Shown here: piece after piece, positions 23,587-32,735 of the stretch
Numbering within the stretch: position 1 is the stretch's first letter
Layout: each line of letters starts with the position of its first letter
The notes under the pieces: model-generated
Database searches by the model: none
What the model saw: only the letters and a program-made list of their open reading frames with translations
What the model was told of the DNA's origin: nothing
Program-made: the position numbers and the translations under genes
NCBI GenBank assembly: GCA_016703745.1
Contig: JADJBK010000007.1
Span: 18,263 to 82,262 of the forward strand
Direction of reading: 5' to 3'
DNA from: Nitrosomonas sp.
Lineage (GTDB): Bacteria > Pseudomonadota > Gammaproteobacteria > Burkholderiales > Nitrosomonadaceae
Length of the DNA: 64,000 nt

Positions 23587-24408
23587 CTAAAGCAGCAGTT
23601 TTTCAGCCTCTTCGAAACATTTATCTCTGTCCCAGTCCATATTCTTTTCTTTCAGCTCGGCGGCTTTTAACTGTAGCCGCTTTCGATATTCTATGTCGGG
23701 TGGGGCAGTGGTTTTATTTTTGGTATGATTATTTTGTTTTTGACTGACCTTACTGGCCTTTTTATAGGCTGATTTTAAAGAGAGGGTATTTCTGGCTTGA
23801 CTGGTTCGGGTAACTAACTTTTCTGCCCAGTCTTTTATTTTATCCTTTAGACGTTTACTGGCTTTGCAGCGCTCTTTTTTCAGCATTTCAGCAAGACCGA
23901 GAAGTCCAAACAAATCTTTTGTAATTGTCTTAACAGCTGCCAATCCTTTCCATGACCCGTCGGGTTGTTGTTCGCGTGGCTGTGACACAGTGACAATGCA
24001 AGCGATCTTGAGATCATGAATCGCACGCTCTATTCGCCTGGCTTTCATCCCCGTATCAAGCGCAATGTACTCAAGCGTATAGTTTAAAAATCCATCCGGA
24101 GTAGGATTTCCGACTCTTAAACTAACCAAATCTACACGTTTTAACAGCGCTTTAAGCAAGAGTACGCAAGATTCGCGGCGTTCACTACGTTGTTTACGCG
24201 TGCTGCCATTTGCGAAGTTCAGGGAAGGAATTAATTTTGGTCGAATGAAATATGCATCGAGGCGTTCCATACATAACGTGAGTATGCGGGGAATACCACC
24301 TTTACCTACCAGCGCAGGCTTAACAAGTGTTAATACCGGTTCTACTGGATTATGGCCGCAGTAGTTGCCACCACCGTTAATTCTTTTTGTGAATTTTCTC
24401 GGTATCAA
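23587..24408 (-). CDS. repA: RepA-type plasmid replication initiator (273 aa)
   Basis: The basic N-terminal region (RKFTKRINGGGNYCGHNPVE, then GKGGIPRILTLCMERLDAYF) and the HTH-like LEYIALDTGMKARRIERAIH resemble replication proteins I recall from Legionella and enterobacterial IncL/M- or IncI-like plasmids. The C-terminus is lysine-rich. The frame opens with TTG at 24408, overlapping a leader peptide ORF that ends 32 bp inside the gene, and an antisense RNA unit lies over the leader. This is the known architecture in which translation of the leader frees the rep ribosome site. The start codon is therefore the weakest part of the call. Confidence 0.75.
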   Translation of the reverse strand: MIPRKFTKRINGGGNYCGHNPVEPVLTLVKPALVGKGGIPRILTLCMERLDAYFIRPKLIPSLNFANGSTRKQRSERRESCVLLLKALLKRVDLVSLRVGNPTPDGFLNYTLEYIALDTGMKARRIERAIHDLKIACIVTVSQPREQQPDGSWKGLAAVKTITKDLFGLLGLAEMLKKERCKASKRLKDKIKDWAEKLVTRTSQARNTLSLKSAYKKASKVSQKQNNHTKNKTTAPPDIEYRKRLQLKAAELKEKNMDWDRDKCFEEAEKLLL

Positions 24409-24517
24409 AATTATTCCTAGTATCTTTTTTCACTAGGAATAATTGAGTTGTGATTAAACTTTTTTGTGATTTAGTAGAAAATCTTGTTGCTAAACCCAAA
24501 GTTTTGTTATAATGCAT
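24377..24517 (-). CDS. Leader peptide overlapping repA (46 aa)
   Basis: An ATG at 24517 opens a frame MHYNKTLGLATRFSTKSQKS that ends at TAA 24377-24379, 32 bp beyond the repA start, in another frame. Such overlapping leader peptides (RepY in IncI plasmids) couple translation to the initiator by opening a structured mRNA. The peptide is basic and unlike any protein I know. The antisense RNA promoter overlaps its start codon on the opposite strand. Confidence 0.55.
   Translation of the reverse strand: MHYNKTLGLATRFSTKSQKSLITTQLFLVKKDTRNNFDTEKIHKKN
24484..24513 (+). promoter_or_regulatory. Promoter of the antisense RNA
   Basis: TATAAT at 24508-24513 is a perfect -10 box; TTGTTG at 24484-24489 is a plausible -35 box with 18-bp spacing. 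Transcription would start near 24520 and run rightward, opposite to repA. Confidence 0.65.
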
Positions 24518-24519
24518 CA

Positions 24520-24598
24520 ACACACTGTTTCCTAGTTTCTAACTGCTTGGCGTGGAAAGAACTTAACTGTGTGACCCGGCCTCCCAGCCGGGTTTTTC
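24520..24598 (+). ncRNA. Antisense RNA controlling repA (CopA/Inc RNA type)
   Basis: About 80 bases between the promoter and a strong terminator. CACAC at the start and GTGTG near 24570 can pair, closing a long stem whose loop carries TTGGCG (24547-24552). The UUGGCG loop is the established kissing motif of the antisense RNAs of IncI/IncB and IncL/M replicons. It would bind the leader of the repA mRNA and limit copy number and set incompatibility. Inferred from structure and position; no expression evidence. Confidence 0.75.
24575..24597 (+). terminator. Rho-independent terminator of the antisense RNA
   Basis: CCCGGC (24575-24580) and GCCGGG (24587-24592) form a perfect 6-bp GC stem with loop CTCCCA, followed by TTTTT. 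On the other strand the same hairpin lies at the start of the repA leader. Confidence 0.9.
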
Positions 24599-24730
24599 TT
24601 TTCTGCTTCAGTTAAGTTCAAAAACAAGTGAATCTTCCTGACTTCACTTTTTATTTTTCTTTTTTAATTTAAAAATTAGAAATTAGAAAAATACTATCCC
24701 AACGTACTATACATTGTTTTTCCGCACTAC

Positions 24731-25081
24731 TTATAATTTAATTGCTTTACTGAGCTTTTCTGATATCTCAGTCGTAGTAGCTTTATTATTTTCGTACTTG
24801 ATATTCATCAACCGACCTGTTTCTGGCATTTTGTCAAAACAACTCAGAATGTGCTTAATGTATTGTGATTCTTTTTTTTGGTAAAGCACATTATCTTTTT
24901 TATCAATATGAACGACTTCCCCAATATTATCTTTTGATGTATTGGCATCTACTGCATTGTACAAATTATATATACCAGGGTTTATTCCATGAGCTTTCTT
25001 AACTTTTTCTGTTTTCCATTCTCCGCTCATGTCGTTCTGAACTAATTTCTGTCCATTCATGACGATTAATCGCTTTCTCAT
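24731..25081 (-). CDS. KfrB-domain-like plasmid protein (116 aa)
   Basis: The start MRKRLIVMNGQKLVQNDMSG and the pattern GEVVHIDKKDNVLYQK followed by YIKHILSCFDKMPETGRLMN recall the KfrB/KlcB-type domain of broad-host-range plasmids, where a valine-histidine pair is followed by a YQ-x-x-G-like turn and H-x-x-x-F. Its role there is unclear, possibly in stable inheritance. It lies between repA and parB on the same strand with 125-bp and larger gaps. The family call is tentative and from memory. Confidence 0.55.
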   Translation of the reverse strand: MRKRLIVMNGQKLVQNDMSGEWKTEKVKKAHGINPGIYNLYNAVDANTSKDNIGEVVHIDKKDNVLYQKKESQYIKHILSCFDKMPETGRLMNIKYENNKATTTEISEKLSKAIKL

Positions 25082-25206
25082 ATTGAAACGTCACTTTTTA
25101 AATGTTTTAACTCAATAATTCTAGAGTTATTCATATTCGAAGGTCGATATCAAGCAAAAACATACTATTTTTATTAAAAAGTTATATAAGCATAATATAT
25201 CTATTT

Positions 25207-26094
25207 TTAAGGATCTGCAAAATTATTTATTTTATTCAGTAAAACTGATAAATTCATTTGTTCTTTCGTTGTCAGGTTACTAAGCGCTTCAACAGAAATA
25301 TCTTTTCTTGAGTCAAAGTTTTCATAAAACCGGCTGAAAAGTGATACTAATTTCTCGGTCTTTTCGGGGGAAGACCGGTCTTTCTCTATATTCTTAGTCT
25401 TATCAATAGTTTTAGAGAGTGGTTCATTTTTATTTCTTGTATTTTTTCTGTACTTTATTTTGATGAACTGACGTAAAAGATCGACTGATCCGCGTGTGAT
25501 CTCTTGCTCTGGATTATTAATCCAGTCAATTACGATTTCGGGTGATTCTTTAAAGGCATAGACAAGTTTATTGATAATTATCGTATCTCGGACTCTGCCA
25601 GAATCTAATAATGCTGCAATTGGGTTTGGCAAATCTAACAACATGGAATGTTGTGAAACGAACGCAGTAGACTTACCGATCATCTTGGCAACGTCCCCGT
25701 TCTTAAACCCCTTGGAATATTGATAGCCTATAAAATTAGCGATTTCTCTTGGGGTTAAGTTGTCTCGCTGTAAATTTTCAATGACTTGGTCAACGTTGGA
25801 ATAGTCTGTGTCAATAAATGCAGGGATTGTTCTCTTCTGGGCGAGTATGGATGCTCGATACCGCCTCGCACCATGATTGATGATAAAGCGTCCTTCCGAT
25901 TGCGGATTGGGATGTACTGATATCGGGGTTTTTACACCGCGAAGCCGGATGGTATCTGCAAGTTCTCGTAAAGTAACAGGGTCAAACTCTGTGCGCGGCT
26001 GGTCAGGGTCTTCGTCAATCAGACTTAGATCAATTTCTAATGAGTCAGCTGTGACAAATTTATTTTTTTTTGTCTCTTTAGTAGCATTTTTCAT
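25207..26094 (-). CDS. parB: ParB/RepB-type partition protein, KorB-like (295 aa)
   Basis: The N-terminal ParB domain contains IDEDPDQPRTEFD (residues about 27-39) and HGARRYRASILA (about 74-85), the CTP-binding arginine box of the family. A central HTH follows (GDVAKMIGKSTAFVSQHSML, about 131-150). The C-terminal third is charged and linker-like. IncP KorB, which both partitions the plasmid and represses trb and rep promoters, has this same order, and a TrbA-like repressor and trb genes lie just across the divergent intergenic region. No parA accompanies it; the ParA at 12266 has its own partner. Confidence 0.88.
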   Translation of the reverse strand: MKNATKETKKNKFVTADSLEIDLSLIDEDPDQPRTEFDPVTLRELADTIRLRGVKTPISVHPNPQSEGRFIINHGARRYRASILAQKRTIPAFIDTDYSNVDQVIENLQRDNLTPREIANFIGYQYSKGFKNGDVAKMIGKSTAFVSQHSMLLDLPNPIAALLDSGRVRDTIIINKLVYAFKESPEIVIDWINNPEQEITRGSVDLLRQFIKIKYRKNTRNKNEPLSKTIDKTKNIEKDRSSPEKTEKLVSLFSRFYENFDSRKDISVEALSNLTTKEQMNLSVLLNKINNFADP

Positions 26095-26311
26095 TGCATA
26101 AGCTATTAATCTTTAATTAGATTACCTAAATCTATTTGGAATTTATAATGAACGCAGAGCGGTATATCAACTATCTTTAAGTATATATTAACTAAAGTTA
26201 AATGTAATACGGGCCACTTATTGCATCATGCTTCAAAAAATTAACACTTAAGCTGCTTAGAAAATACCAATACAGCCAATTGAAAAAAGCTGATCAAAGG
26301 AGGCAGTCGGC

Positions 26312-26695
26312 TTGTACAACCAAATATTCCTTACAAATATAGCTCGGATACTGGATGAGCTAAAAATGACCAAACTAGAGTTAGCTGAAAAAGCTGGTAT
26401 CTCGGTCACCTTTTTATCGGGCGTGACCCTGGACAGAGCAAATCCGTCACTGAGGATCATGGAAGCGATTGCAAATGCCTTGCAAACGCCACTTCCTATT
26501 CTTTTGGAGCAAACGACGCTCTCCGAAGAAGATATGAATGAACTAAGGAAAAGCGAAGCTCCTCGCTCCAGCTTGCCCAAGGGATTAGTACACGCTTGTG
26601 GAGTGCTTACCGAGTATCAAGCCTACCAAGTCAGTCTCTGGAATGCCGAAAACCAAAAACGAGTCTCAAAGAACAGGAAATTAAAGATTAAATAA
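26312..26695 (+). CDS. XRE-family regulator, TrbA-like (127 aa)
   Basis: An N-terminal helix-turn-helix is visible at residues about 17-50 (TKLELAEKAGISVTFLSGVT, then ANPSLRIMEAIANAL). Position directly upstream of trbB, in the direction of the trb operon, is that of TrbA, the IncP regulator that silences transfer genes. The start is TTG at 26312, chosen because an exact AAAGGAGG ribosome site ends 8 bp upstream and no ATG is in frame nearby. The 217-bp gap to the divergent parB holds AT-rich inverted repeats (around 26150-26210) that could be shared operators. Confidence 0.78.
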   Translation: MYNQIFLTNIARILDELKMTKLELAEKAGISVTFLSGVTLDRANPSLRIMEAIANALQTPLPILLEQTTLSEEDMNELRKSEAPRSSLPKGLVHACGVLTEYQAYQVSLWNAENQKRVSKNRKLKIK

Positions 26696-26767
26696 AAGAA
26701 ATATGTTGCTTATATTTTTTATTCATTATATTGTGATATTTATTCCGCATAATGGTGAGCAAAAAAT

Positions 26768-27742
26768 ATGCAAGCGCAACTGTCAGATACAGATGTTAAT
26801 GGTACAAATTTGAAAGAACGCGCCAGGGCAAAGCTGGCGCGGGACATGGGATCATTATTAGTTGCTGCATTAGGTGATCCCAAAACAGTTGAGATCATGG
26901 TCAATGCTGATGGCCGAATCTGGCAAGAAAAGCTGGGTGAAGCGATGGCATGTATCGGTAATCTACGACCTGCCCAAACTGAAGCAATTATCAAAACAGT
27001 GGCTGGCTATCACAGCAAAGAAATCACTCGATTAAAACCCATCATAGAAGGTGAGTTTCCACTCGATAACTCACGTTTCGCCGGTCAACTCCCGCCCATT
27101 GTCACCTCACCAACCTTTGCTATCCGTAAGAAAGCCATTGCGATATTCACGTTAGAACAGTACGTGGAGCAGGGCATCGTGACGGAAAAGCAATATCAGA
27201 AAATTAAATCAGCCATTGCAGATCACCGCAATATCCTCGTCGTGGGTGGCACGGGTTCGGGTAAAACCACCCTGGTTAATGCAATCATTAATGAGATGGT
27301 CATACAGGACCCATCAGAACGTATTTTCATCATTGAAGATACCGGCGAGATTCAATGCGCCGCTGAAAACTGTGTGCAATATCACACCACATTGGATGTA
27401 TCGATGACCCAGCTGCTTAAAACGACCTTGCGTATGCGTCCGGATCGAATATTGGTCGGGGAGGTGCGGGGAGAAGAAGCCCTGGATTTACTCGATGCCT
27501 GGAATACAGGGCATGAAGGCGGTGCAGCAACACTTCACGCCAACGACGCATTATCTGGTTTAACCAGACTTGAATCCCTGATTACAAGACACAAGTCAGC
27601 ACCAAAGGCTATTCAGCCGCTCATCGGAGATGCGGTGCATCTGGTTGTGCATGTGTCGCGTACACCAACCGGTCGTCGCGTCCAGGAAGTTTTAGAAGTA
27701 AATGGTTACAAACGAGGCAGTTACCGCATCCAGAAAATTTAA
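26768..27742 (+). CDS. trbB: TrbB, VirB11-type secretion ATPase (324 aa)
   Basis: Hexameric inner-face ATPase that powers pilus assembly and DNA transfer in the P-type system. Walker A GGTGSGKTT lies near residue 160, the Asp-box EDTGEIQ near 195, Walker B-like RILVGEVRGEEALDLLDAW near 230 and the His box GGAATLHAND near 257. Length agrees with IncP TrbB. It opens the mating-pair operon; trbC follows after 21 bp. The ATG at 26768 is preceded by a weak GGTGAGC ribosome site. Confidence 0.95.
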   Translation: MQAQLSDTDVNGTNLKERARAKLARDMGSLLVAALGDPKTVEIMVNADGRIWQEKLGEAMACIGNLRPAQTEAIIKTVAGYHSKEITRLKPIIEGEFPLDNSRFAGQLPPIVTSPTFAIRKKAIAIFTLEQYVEQGIVTEKQYQKIKSAIADHRNILVVGGTGSGKTTLVNAIINEMVIQDPSERIFIIEDTGEIQCAAENCVQYHTTLDVSMTQLLKTTLRMRPDRILVGEVRGEEALDLLDAWNTGHEGGAATLHANDALSGLTRLESLITRHKSAPKAIQPLIGDAVHLVVHVSRTPTGRRVQEVLEVNGYKRGSYRIQKI

Positions 27743-27763
27743 TCAGTATCAAAGGAATTTTAA

Positions 27764-28180
27764 ATGAACTATGCACTTTCACCAGTAAGCCTTAAATTAT
27801 CGGTTCTTAACGCCTCACTGATTGCAATCGCTGCAATCCTCCTGCTTGTCCCTGACTTGGCGCTGGCCTCTGTTGGCAGCGGCGGTGGTTTGCCGTATGA
27901 GTCCTGGCTGGTCAATCTCAGAAACTCAGTGACCGGCCCGGTTGCATTCTCATTATCGATTGTCGGAATTGTCGTTGCCGGCGGCATCTTGATTTTTGGC
28001 GGCGAGTTGAATGCGTTTTTCAGATCGTTAATTTTCATTGTGCTGGTCATGGCGTTATTGGTTGGCGCACAAAATATCATGACAAACCTGTTTGGCGGTG
28101 CTGTCATCACCCTGCCAGAACAAGCCGCATTTTCCGGTACTTCACAACCCATGATTACGCCAAATAATAAGGCTGATTAA
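27764..28180 (+). CDS. trbC: TrbC, conjugative pilin precursor (138 aa)
   Basis: A long signal sequence ends near DLALASVGSGGGLPYESWL, after which two hydrophobic helices follow (SLSIVGIVVAGGILIF and SLIFIVLVMALLVGAQNIM), the usual hairpin of VirB2/TrbC pilins. In IncP plasmids the protein is trimmed and cyclised; the C-terminal tail here (PEQAAFSGTSQPMITPNNKAD) would be removed. Its stop overlaps the trbD start by one base. Confidence 0.92.
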   Translation: MNYALSPVSLKLSVLNASLIAIAAILLLVPDLALASVGSGGGLPYESWLVNLRNSVTGPVAFSLSIVGIVVAGGILIFGGELNAFFRSLIFIVLVMALLVGAQNIMTNLFGGAVITLPEQAAFSGTSQPMITPNNKAD

Positions 28181-28491
28181 TGGCGCTGCGCACCACATTG
28201 ATCCGCCAGTCCGCGAATCGCCCCAATCTCTTTATGGGCGGTGATCGTGAGCTGGTCATGTTCTCAGGATTGCTGGCATTCACCCTGATGTTCAGCGCCT
28301 TTGAATTCAAGGCATTTTTCTTTGGCGTTATTTTATGGAGCTTTGCCCTGTACGCCCTGCGCTTGATGGCAAAGAGTGACCCGCAATTGCGCCAGGTCTA
28401 TTTGCGTCACCGCCTTTATCGGACGTATTACCCCGCACGAAGCACTCCGTTCTACACCAACACCAGAACGCAAGCGCGTCAATACCGATGA
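28180..28491 (+). CDS. trbD: TrbD, VirB3-like membrane protein (103 aa)
   Basis: TrbD/VirB3 proteins are short inner-membrane components that work with the TrbE ATPase. Here ANRPNLFMGGDRELVMFSGL is the family opening and one or two hydrophobic helices follow (residues about 25-65), ahead of a basic tail (VYLRHRLYRTYYPARS). The end overlaps trbE by 4 bp (ATGA), suggesting coupled translation. Confidence 0.92.
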   Translation: MALRTTLIRQSANRPNLFMGGDRELVMFSGLLAFTLMFSAFEFKAFFFGVILWSFALYALRLMAKSDPQLRQVYLRHRLYRTYYPARSTPFYTNTRTQARQYR

Positions 28492-31040
28492 TCGAGAGCA
28501 TCATTTTCTTTTTCTCTGGCAGCGGAATCGTGCTTTTGTCTGTGCTATTCATGCGAATCCGCTCGGTTGAGAGCCAATATAAATTAGACCGACACCGATC
28601 TCAAGAACCAGGCTTTGTCGATTTGCTTCTTTATGCTTCGGTTGTCGACGATGGCGTGATTGTTGGTAAAAATGGAGCGCTGATGACAGCCTGGGTTTAT
28701 CAGGGCGCTGACATGGCAAGCACTACGGATGAAGAGCGTAATCATGTCTCTCTACGCATGAATCAAGCGTTATCACGCCTGGGTTCCGGGTGGATGGTAC
28801 ACATAGATGCGGTGCGCAAACCCGCAGCGGGTTATTCAGACAAGGGGCTATCCCATTTTCCCGATCCGGTTTCAGCGGCCATTGATGCCGAGCGGCGCAA
28901 GGCTTTCGAGCGTGTCGGTACTTTGTTCGAGAGTTACTTTGTTTTGACGTTGACTTACTTGCCTCCTTTGCTTGCTGAGCGCCAATTTGTGGATCTGATG
29001 TTTGATGATGACCAAAGCGCACCAGACAAAAAATCACAAACATTTAACTTAATTAATTACTTTACACGCGAGTGCTTGAATATTGAGTCGCGCTTGTCTG
29101 GTGTGATCGAATTGACACGATTGGCCAGTAAAAAGATAACCAATGAGGACGACTCGACCACGACCCATGATGATTTTTTACGCTGGATACAGTTTTGTAT
29201 AACCGGCCTGGATCATCCAATGGTTTTACCTGAAAATCGCGTCTATCTGGATGGGGTGATTTCCGGCCAGGAATTCTTTGGAGGAACCATTCCCAAGATT
29301 GGCCGCCATTTCATTCAGGTGGTATCAATCGATGGCTACCCGCTCGAATCCTCGCCCGGCATGCTCACGGCCTTGTCGGAACTGCCTTGCGCATACCGCT
29401 GGTCAACACGTTTTATCTTCATGGACAATCATGAGTCTGTCGCGCATCTCCAGAAATTTGGCAGGAAATGGAAACAAAAAATCCGTGGGTTTTGGGATCA
29501 GGTTTTCCATTTGCAAAGCAACAACCTCGACGAAGATGCGCAAAACATGGCGCAGGATGCGCAATCCGCCATTTCAGAGACCAATAGTGGTCTTATCTCA
29601 CAAGGCTACTATACGAGTGTCGTCGTGTTGATGGATGAGCACAGGGAAACACTGGAAGCCTCGGCAATGTACATTGCCAAAGCCGTTAATCATTTGGGGT
29701 TTACCGCGCGTATTGAGTCCATCAATACTATCGATGCGTATCTGGGCAGCCTGCCTGGTCATGGTGTCGAGAACGTTCGCCGCCCTTTGTTAAACACCAT
29801 GAATCTGGCAGATTTAATGCCGCTCAACACGATTTGGACGGGCGCAATTGCCGCACCCTGCCCAATGTATCCACCGATGGCACCGCCGCTCATGCATTGC
29901 GTTACGCAAGGCGCGACACCTTTCCGATTGAATTTGCATGTCGGCGATATTGGACATACTTTTATGTTTGGGCCAACGGGTGCAGGGAAATCAACTCATT
30001 TGGCACTCATCGCCGCGCAACTGCGTCGTTACCAGGGCATGTCGATCTATTGCTTTGATAAGGGCATGTCAATGTATCCACTGACCAAAGCAGTGGGCGG
30101 TAAACATTTCACCGTAGCCTCAGATGATGAGGCGCTGGCGTTCTGCCCATTACAGTTCCTGGATACCAAAGGGGATCGTGCCTGGGCGATGGAATGGATT
30201 TGTACCGTGATTGAACTCAATCACCTGGTCATTACACCGAACCAGCGCAACGAAATAAGCAGCGCCCTGACCAGCATGCATCAAAGTGGTGCGCGCACCT
30301 TATCTGAATTTTCAGTGACGATTCAGGATGAGGCCATTCGTGAAGTGATCCTGCAATATACCGTCGATGGCATGATGGGACACTTACTCGATGCCGAAGA
30401 AGATGGCCTGGAACTAAGCGATTTCACGACCTTCGAGATTGAAGAATTAATGAATCTCGGCGATAAATATGCGCTGCCGACGTTGCTCTACCTGTTTCGG
30501 CGCATTGAACGCAGTCTACATGGCCAACCGGCGGCAATCATTCTGGACGAAGCCTGGATGATGCTCGGTCATAAAGCATTCCGGGAAAAAATTCGTGAGT
30601 GGTTAAAAGTCATGAGAAAGGCCAATTGTCTGGTACTCATGGCGACACAAAACCTGTCGGACGCGGTCAACAGTGGCATTCTCGATATCATTGTTGAATC
30701 CACCGCCACCAAGATATTTCTACCGAATGTGCATGCCCGGGATGAAGATGCCAGCGCACTTTACCGGCGTATGGGGCTGAATAACCGTCAGGTTCAAATC
30801 CTGGCGACAGCCGTACCCAAACGTCAATATTACTCCGTATCAGAAAATGGTCGACGACTGTATGACCTGGCGTTAGGCCCCATCACCCTGGCCTTTGTCG
30901 GCGCATCCGACAAGGAATCCATTGCCACCATTAAACATTTAATCGCGAAGTATGGTGATGACTGGGTGCACCAATGGCTGGATATCAAGGGCCTGAATAT
31001 CAGTGGACTGAAACTTAATGATGACAAGGCCGCCGCATGA
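28488..31040 (+). CDS. trbE: TrbE, VirB4-type transfer ATPase (850 aa)
   Basis: The largest ATPase of the mating-pair complex, on the inner membrane. An N-terminal hydrophobic helix (residues 3-22) precedes the CagE/TrbE/VirB4 domain. Walker A MFGPTGAGKSTH lies near residue 490 and Walker B AIILDEAWMMLGH near 683, with MRKANCLVLMATQNLSDAVN following as in the family. Length agrees with IncP TrbE (about 850). It overlaps trbD and trbF by 4 bp each. Confidence 0.96.
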   Translation: MIESIIFFFSGSGIVLLSVLFMRIRSVESQYKLDRHRSQEPGFVDLLLYASVVDDGVIVGKNGALMTAWVYQGADMASTTDEERNHVSLRMNQALSRLGSGWMVHIDAVRKPAAGYSDKGLSHFPDPVSAAIDAERRKAFERVGTLFESYFVLTLTYLPPLLAERQFVDLMFDDDQSAPDKKSQTFNLINYFTRECLNIESRLSGVIELTRLASKKITNEDDSTTTHDDFLRWIQFCITGLDHPMVLPENRVYLDGVISGQEFFGGTIPKIGRHFIQVVSIDGYPLESSPGMLTALSELPCAYRWSTRFIFMDNHESVAHLQKFGRKWKQKIRGFWDQVFHLQSNNLDEDAQNMAQDAQSAISETNSGLISQGYYTSVVVLMDEHRETLEASAMYIAKAVNHLGFTARIESINTIDAYLGSLPGHGVENVRRPLLNTMNLADLMPLNTIWTGAIAAPCPMYPPMAPPLMHCVTQGATPFRLNLHVGDIGHTFMFGPTGAGKSTHLALIAAQLRRYQGMSIYCFDKGMSMYPLTKAVGGKHFTVASDDEALAFCPLQFLDTKGDRAWAMEWICTVIELNHLVITPNQRNEISSALTSMHQSGARTLSEFSVTIQDEAIREVILQYTVDGMMGHLLDAEEDGLELSDFTTFEIEELMNLGDKYALPTLLYLFRRIERSLHGQPAAIILDEAWMMLGHKAFREKIREWLKVMRKANCLVLMATQNLSDAVNSGILDIIVESTATKIFLPNVHARDEDASALYRRMGLNNRQVQILATAVPKRQYYSVSENGRRLYDLALGPITLAFVGASDKESIATIKHLIAKYGDDWVHQWLDIKGLNISGLKLNDDKAAA

Positions 31041-31795
31041 ATGCAATTAAAGCTTTCCTGACACGCAATTCAGGCACGAATGAACGCTTGAATGATGAAC
31101 CAATCGACGGTGGCAGAAGGGAAGGGGAGAACACCAATCCTTATCTGAATGCGCGTCGCACCTGGAATGATCACATGGCGGCAGTCACCGCATCGCGCAA
31201 TATGTGGCAAATCCTGGCCATTCTCAGTCTGATGATCGTTTTAGCAGCCGTTGGCGGCATTATTTATATCGGCAGTCAATCCAGGTTTATCCCGTATGTG
31301 GTGCAAGTCGACAAACTTGGTGAAGCCGTCGCAGTCTCTCGCGCCGATGTGGCACAGACGGCTGATCCACGGGTGATTCATGCATCGGTTTCAGAGTTTA
31401 TTAATAATTTACGCATGGTTACGCCGGACATTGCTTTGCAGCGTCGCGCCATTTTCAGGGTATACGCGATGCTTTCACCGAATGACCCGGCCACGGCCAA
31501 AACCAACGAATGGCTAAATGGGACAGAGGACAGCAATCCTTTTAAACGGGCGACCACTGAAACAGTGAATGTCGAGATCATTTCAGTGATTCCACAAACC
31601 ACAGAAACATGGCAGGTGGATTGGTTGGAAAAAGTCTATGACCGGCAAGGCAATCTGGCTGAGCCGCCATTTAAGATGCGCGCCTTGCTGCGTGTCTATA
31701 GTCGGCCACAAACAAAAAGTACGACTGAAGAGCAAATGAGAAACAACCCATTAGGGATTTTTATCCAGGACTATTCCTGGTCAAAGCAGGTTTAA
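31037..31795 (+). CDS. trbF: TrbF, VirB8-like protein (252 aa)
   Basis: A cytoplasmic N-terminus with NPYLNARRTWNDHMAAVTAS, one membrane helix (LAILSLMIVLAAVGGIIYIG, residues about 56-75) and a periplasmic VirB8/NTF2-like domain. VirB8-type proteins scaffold the inner-membrane complex. Start overlaps trbE; the trbG ATG is 28 bp downstream. Confidence 0.94.
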   Translation: MNAIKAFLTRNSGTNERLNDEPIDGGRREGENTNPYLNARRTWNDHMAAVTASRNMWQILAILSLMIVLAAVGGIIYIGSQSRFIPYVVQVDKLGEAVAVSRADVAQTADPRVIHASVSEFINNLRMVTPDIALQRRAIFRVYAMLSPNDPATAKTNEWLNGTEDSNPFKRATTETVNVEIISVIPQTTETWQVDWLEKVYDRQGNLAEPPFKMRALLRVYSRPQTKSTTEEQMRNNPLGIFIQDYSWSKQV

Positions 31796-31823
31796 AGGCT
31801 CAATAGACTTAAAGGTACCGACA

Positions 31824-32735
31824 ATGCAACTCACTAAATCAATCCTGACTACCCTTTGCATGAGCTTGTTTCCAACCTTCGTGCTGGCAGGCGCCGGAGG
31901 TAATTTTCCGGATGCTTATTTTGAAAAAGCCAACCCAACGCTTACGCCACAAGAAAGCGCATCCATTGCAATCGCCAGGAAATGGCAATCAACCAGCGCG
32001 ACAGGGGTTAAACCCGTTGCCGGGCCTGATGGATCGATCCGTTTTTTGTTTGGCGCACAACAACCCAGTGTCGTGTGTGCGGTATTGCAGATTTGTGATG
32101 TCCAGTTGCAGCCGGGAGAACAGGTCAATTCCATTCACCTGGGCGATCAGGTGCGTTGGCAGGTTGACCCAGCCATTACAGGCAGCGGCAGCTCTGAGAT
32201 TCAGCATCTGATTATAAAACCCCTGGATGTGGGACTGGAAACGTCCCTGGTTGTCACAACCGACCGGCGCACTTATCACCTGCGGCTGAGATCACACCGC
32301 CATGAATTTATGCCACGGGTTGCCTTTATCTATCCCGAGGATGCCCAGGCAAAATGGGATTCCGTCAAAAAAAGAGAAAATCATGCGCTGGAAATCAAGC
32401 AATCCCAAACCATCCCGGCAACGGGAGAATATCTTGGCGATCTTGATTTCCTGTACACGGTATCGGGCTCGGCTGCATGGAAACCACTGCGCGTATACAA
32501 CGATGGCAAGAAAACCATCATTCAGATGCCCACTACCTTCTCCCAAAACGAAGCGCCCATCCTGATGGTCGTGCGCAAGGACGGGGGGGTGTTCTCAAAA
32601 GCAGAAACGGTGCTGGTGAATTACCGCTTACAGGCAGATCGTTACATTGTGGACAATGTTTTCGACAAAGCAGTTTTAATCGCGGGTGTCGGCAACAGCC
32701 AGGACCGTGTAACCATTAGCAGGGGCGGGCAATGA
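31824..32735 (+). CDS. trbG: TrbG, VirB9-like outer-ring protein (303 aa)
   Basis: A Sec signal peptide (residues 1-23, ending VLAGAGGN) leads a periplasmic VirB9/CagX protein. The family blocks are VNSIHLGDQVRWQVDPA, HLIIKPLDVGLETSLVVTTD and RTYHLRLRS (about 95-155), then GAWKP-like SAAWKPLRVYNDGKKTIIQM and YIVDNVFDKAVLI. It joins TrbI and the lipoprotein TrbH in the outer core. Its stop overlaps trbH by 4 bp. Confidence 0.94.
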   Translation: MQLTKSILTTLCMSLFPTFVLAGAGGNFPDAYFEKANPTLTPQESASIAIARKWQSTSATGVKPVAGPDGSIRFLFGAQQPSVVCAVLQICDVQLQPGEQVNSIHLGDQVRWQVDPAITGSGSSEIQHLIIKPLDVGLETSLVVTTDRRTYHLRLRSHRHEFMPRVAFIYPEDAQAKWDSVKKRENHALEIKQSQTIPATGEYLGDLDFLYTVSGSAAWKPLRVYNDGKKTIIQMPTTFSQNEAPILMVVRKDGGVFSKAETVLVNYRLQADRYIVDNVFDKAVLIAGVGNSQDRVTISRGGQ

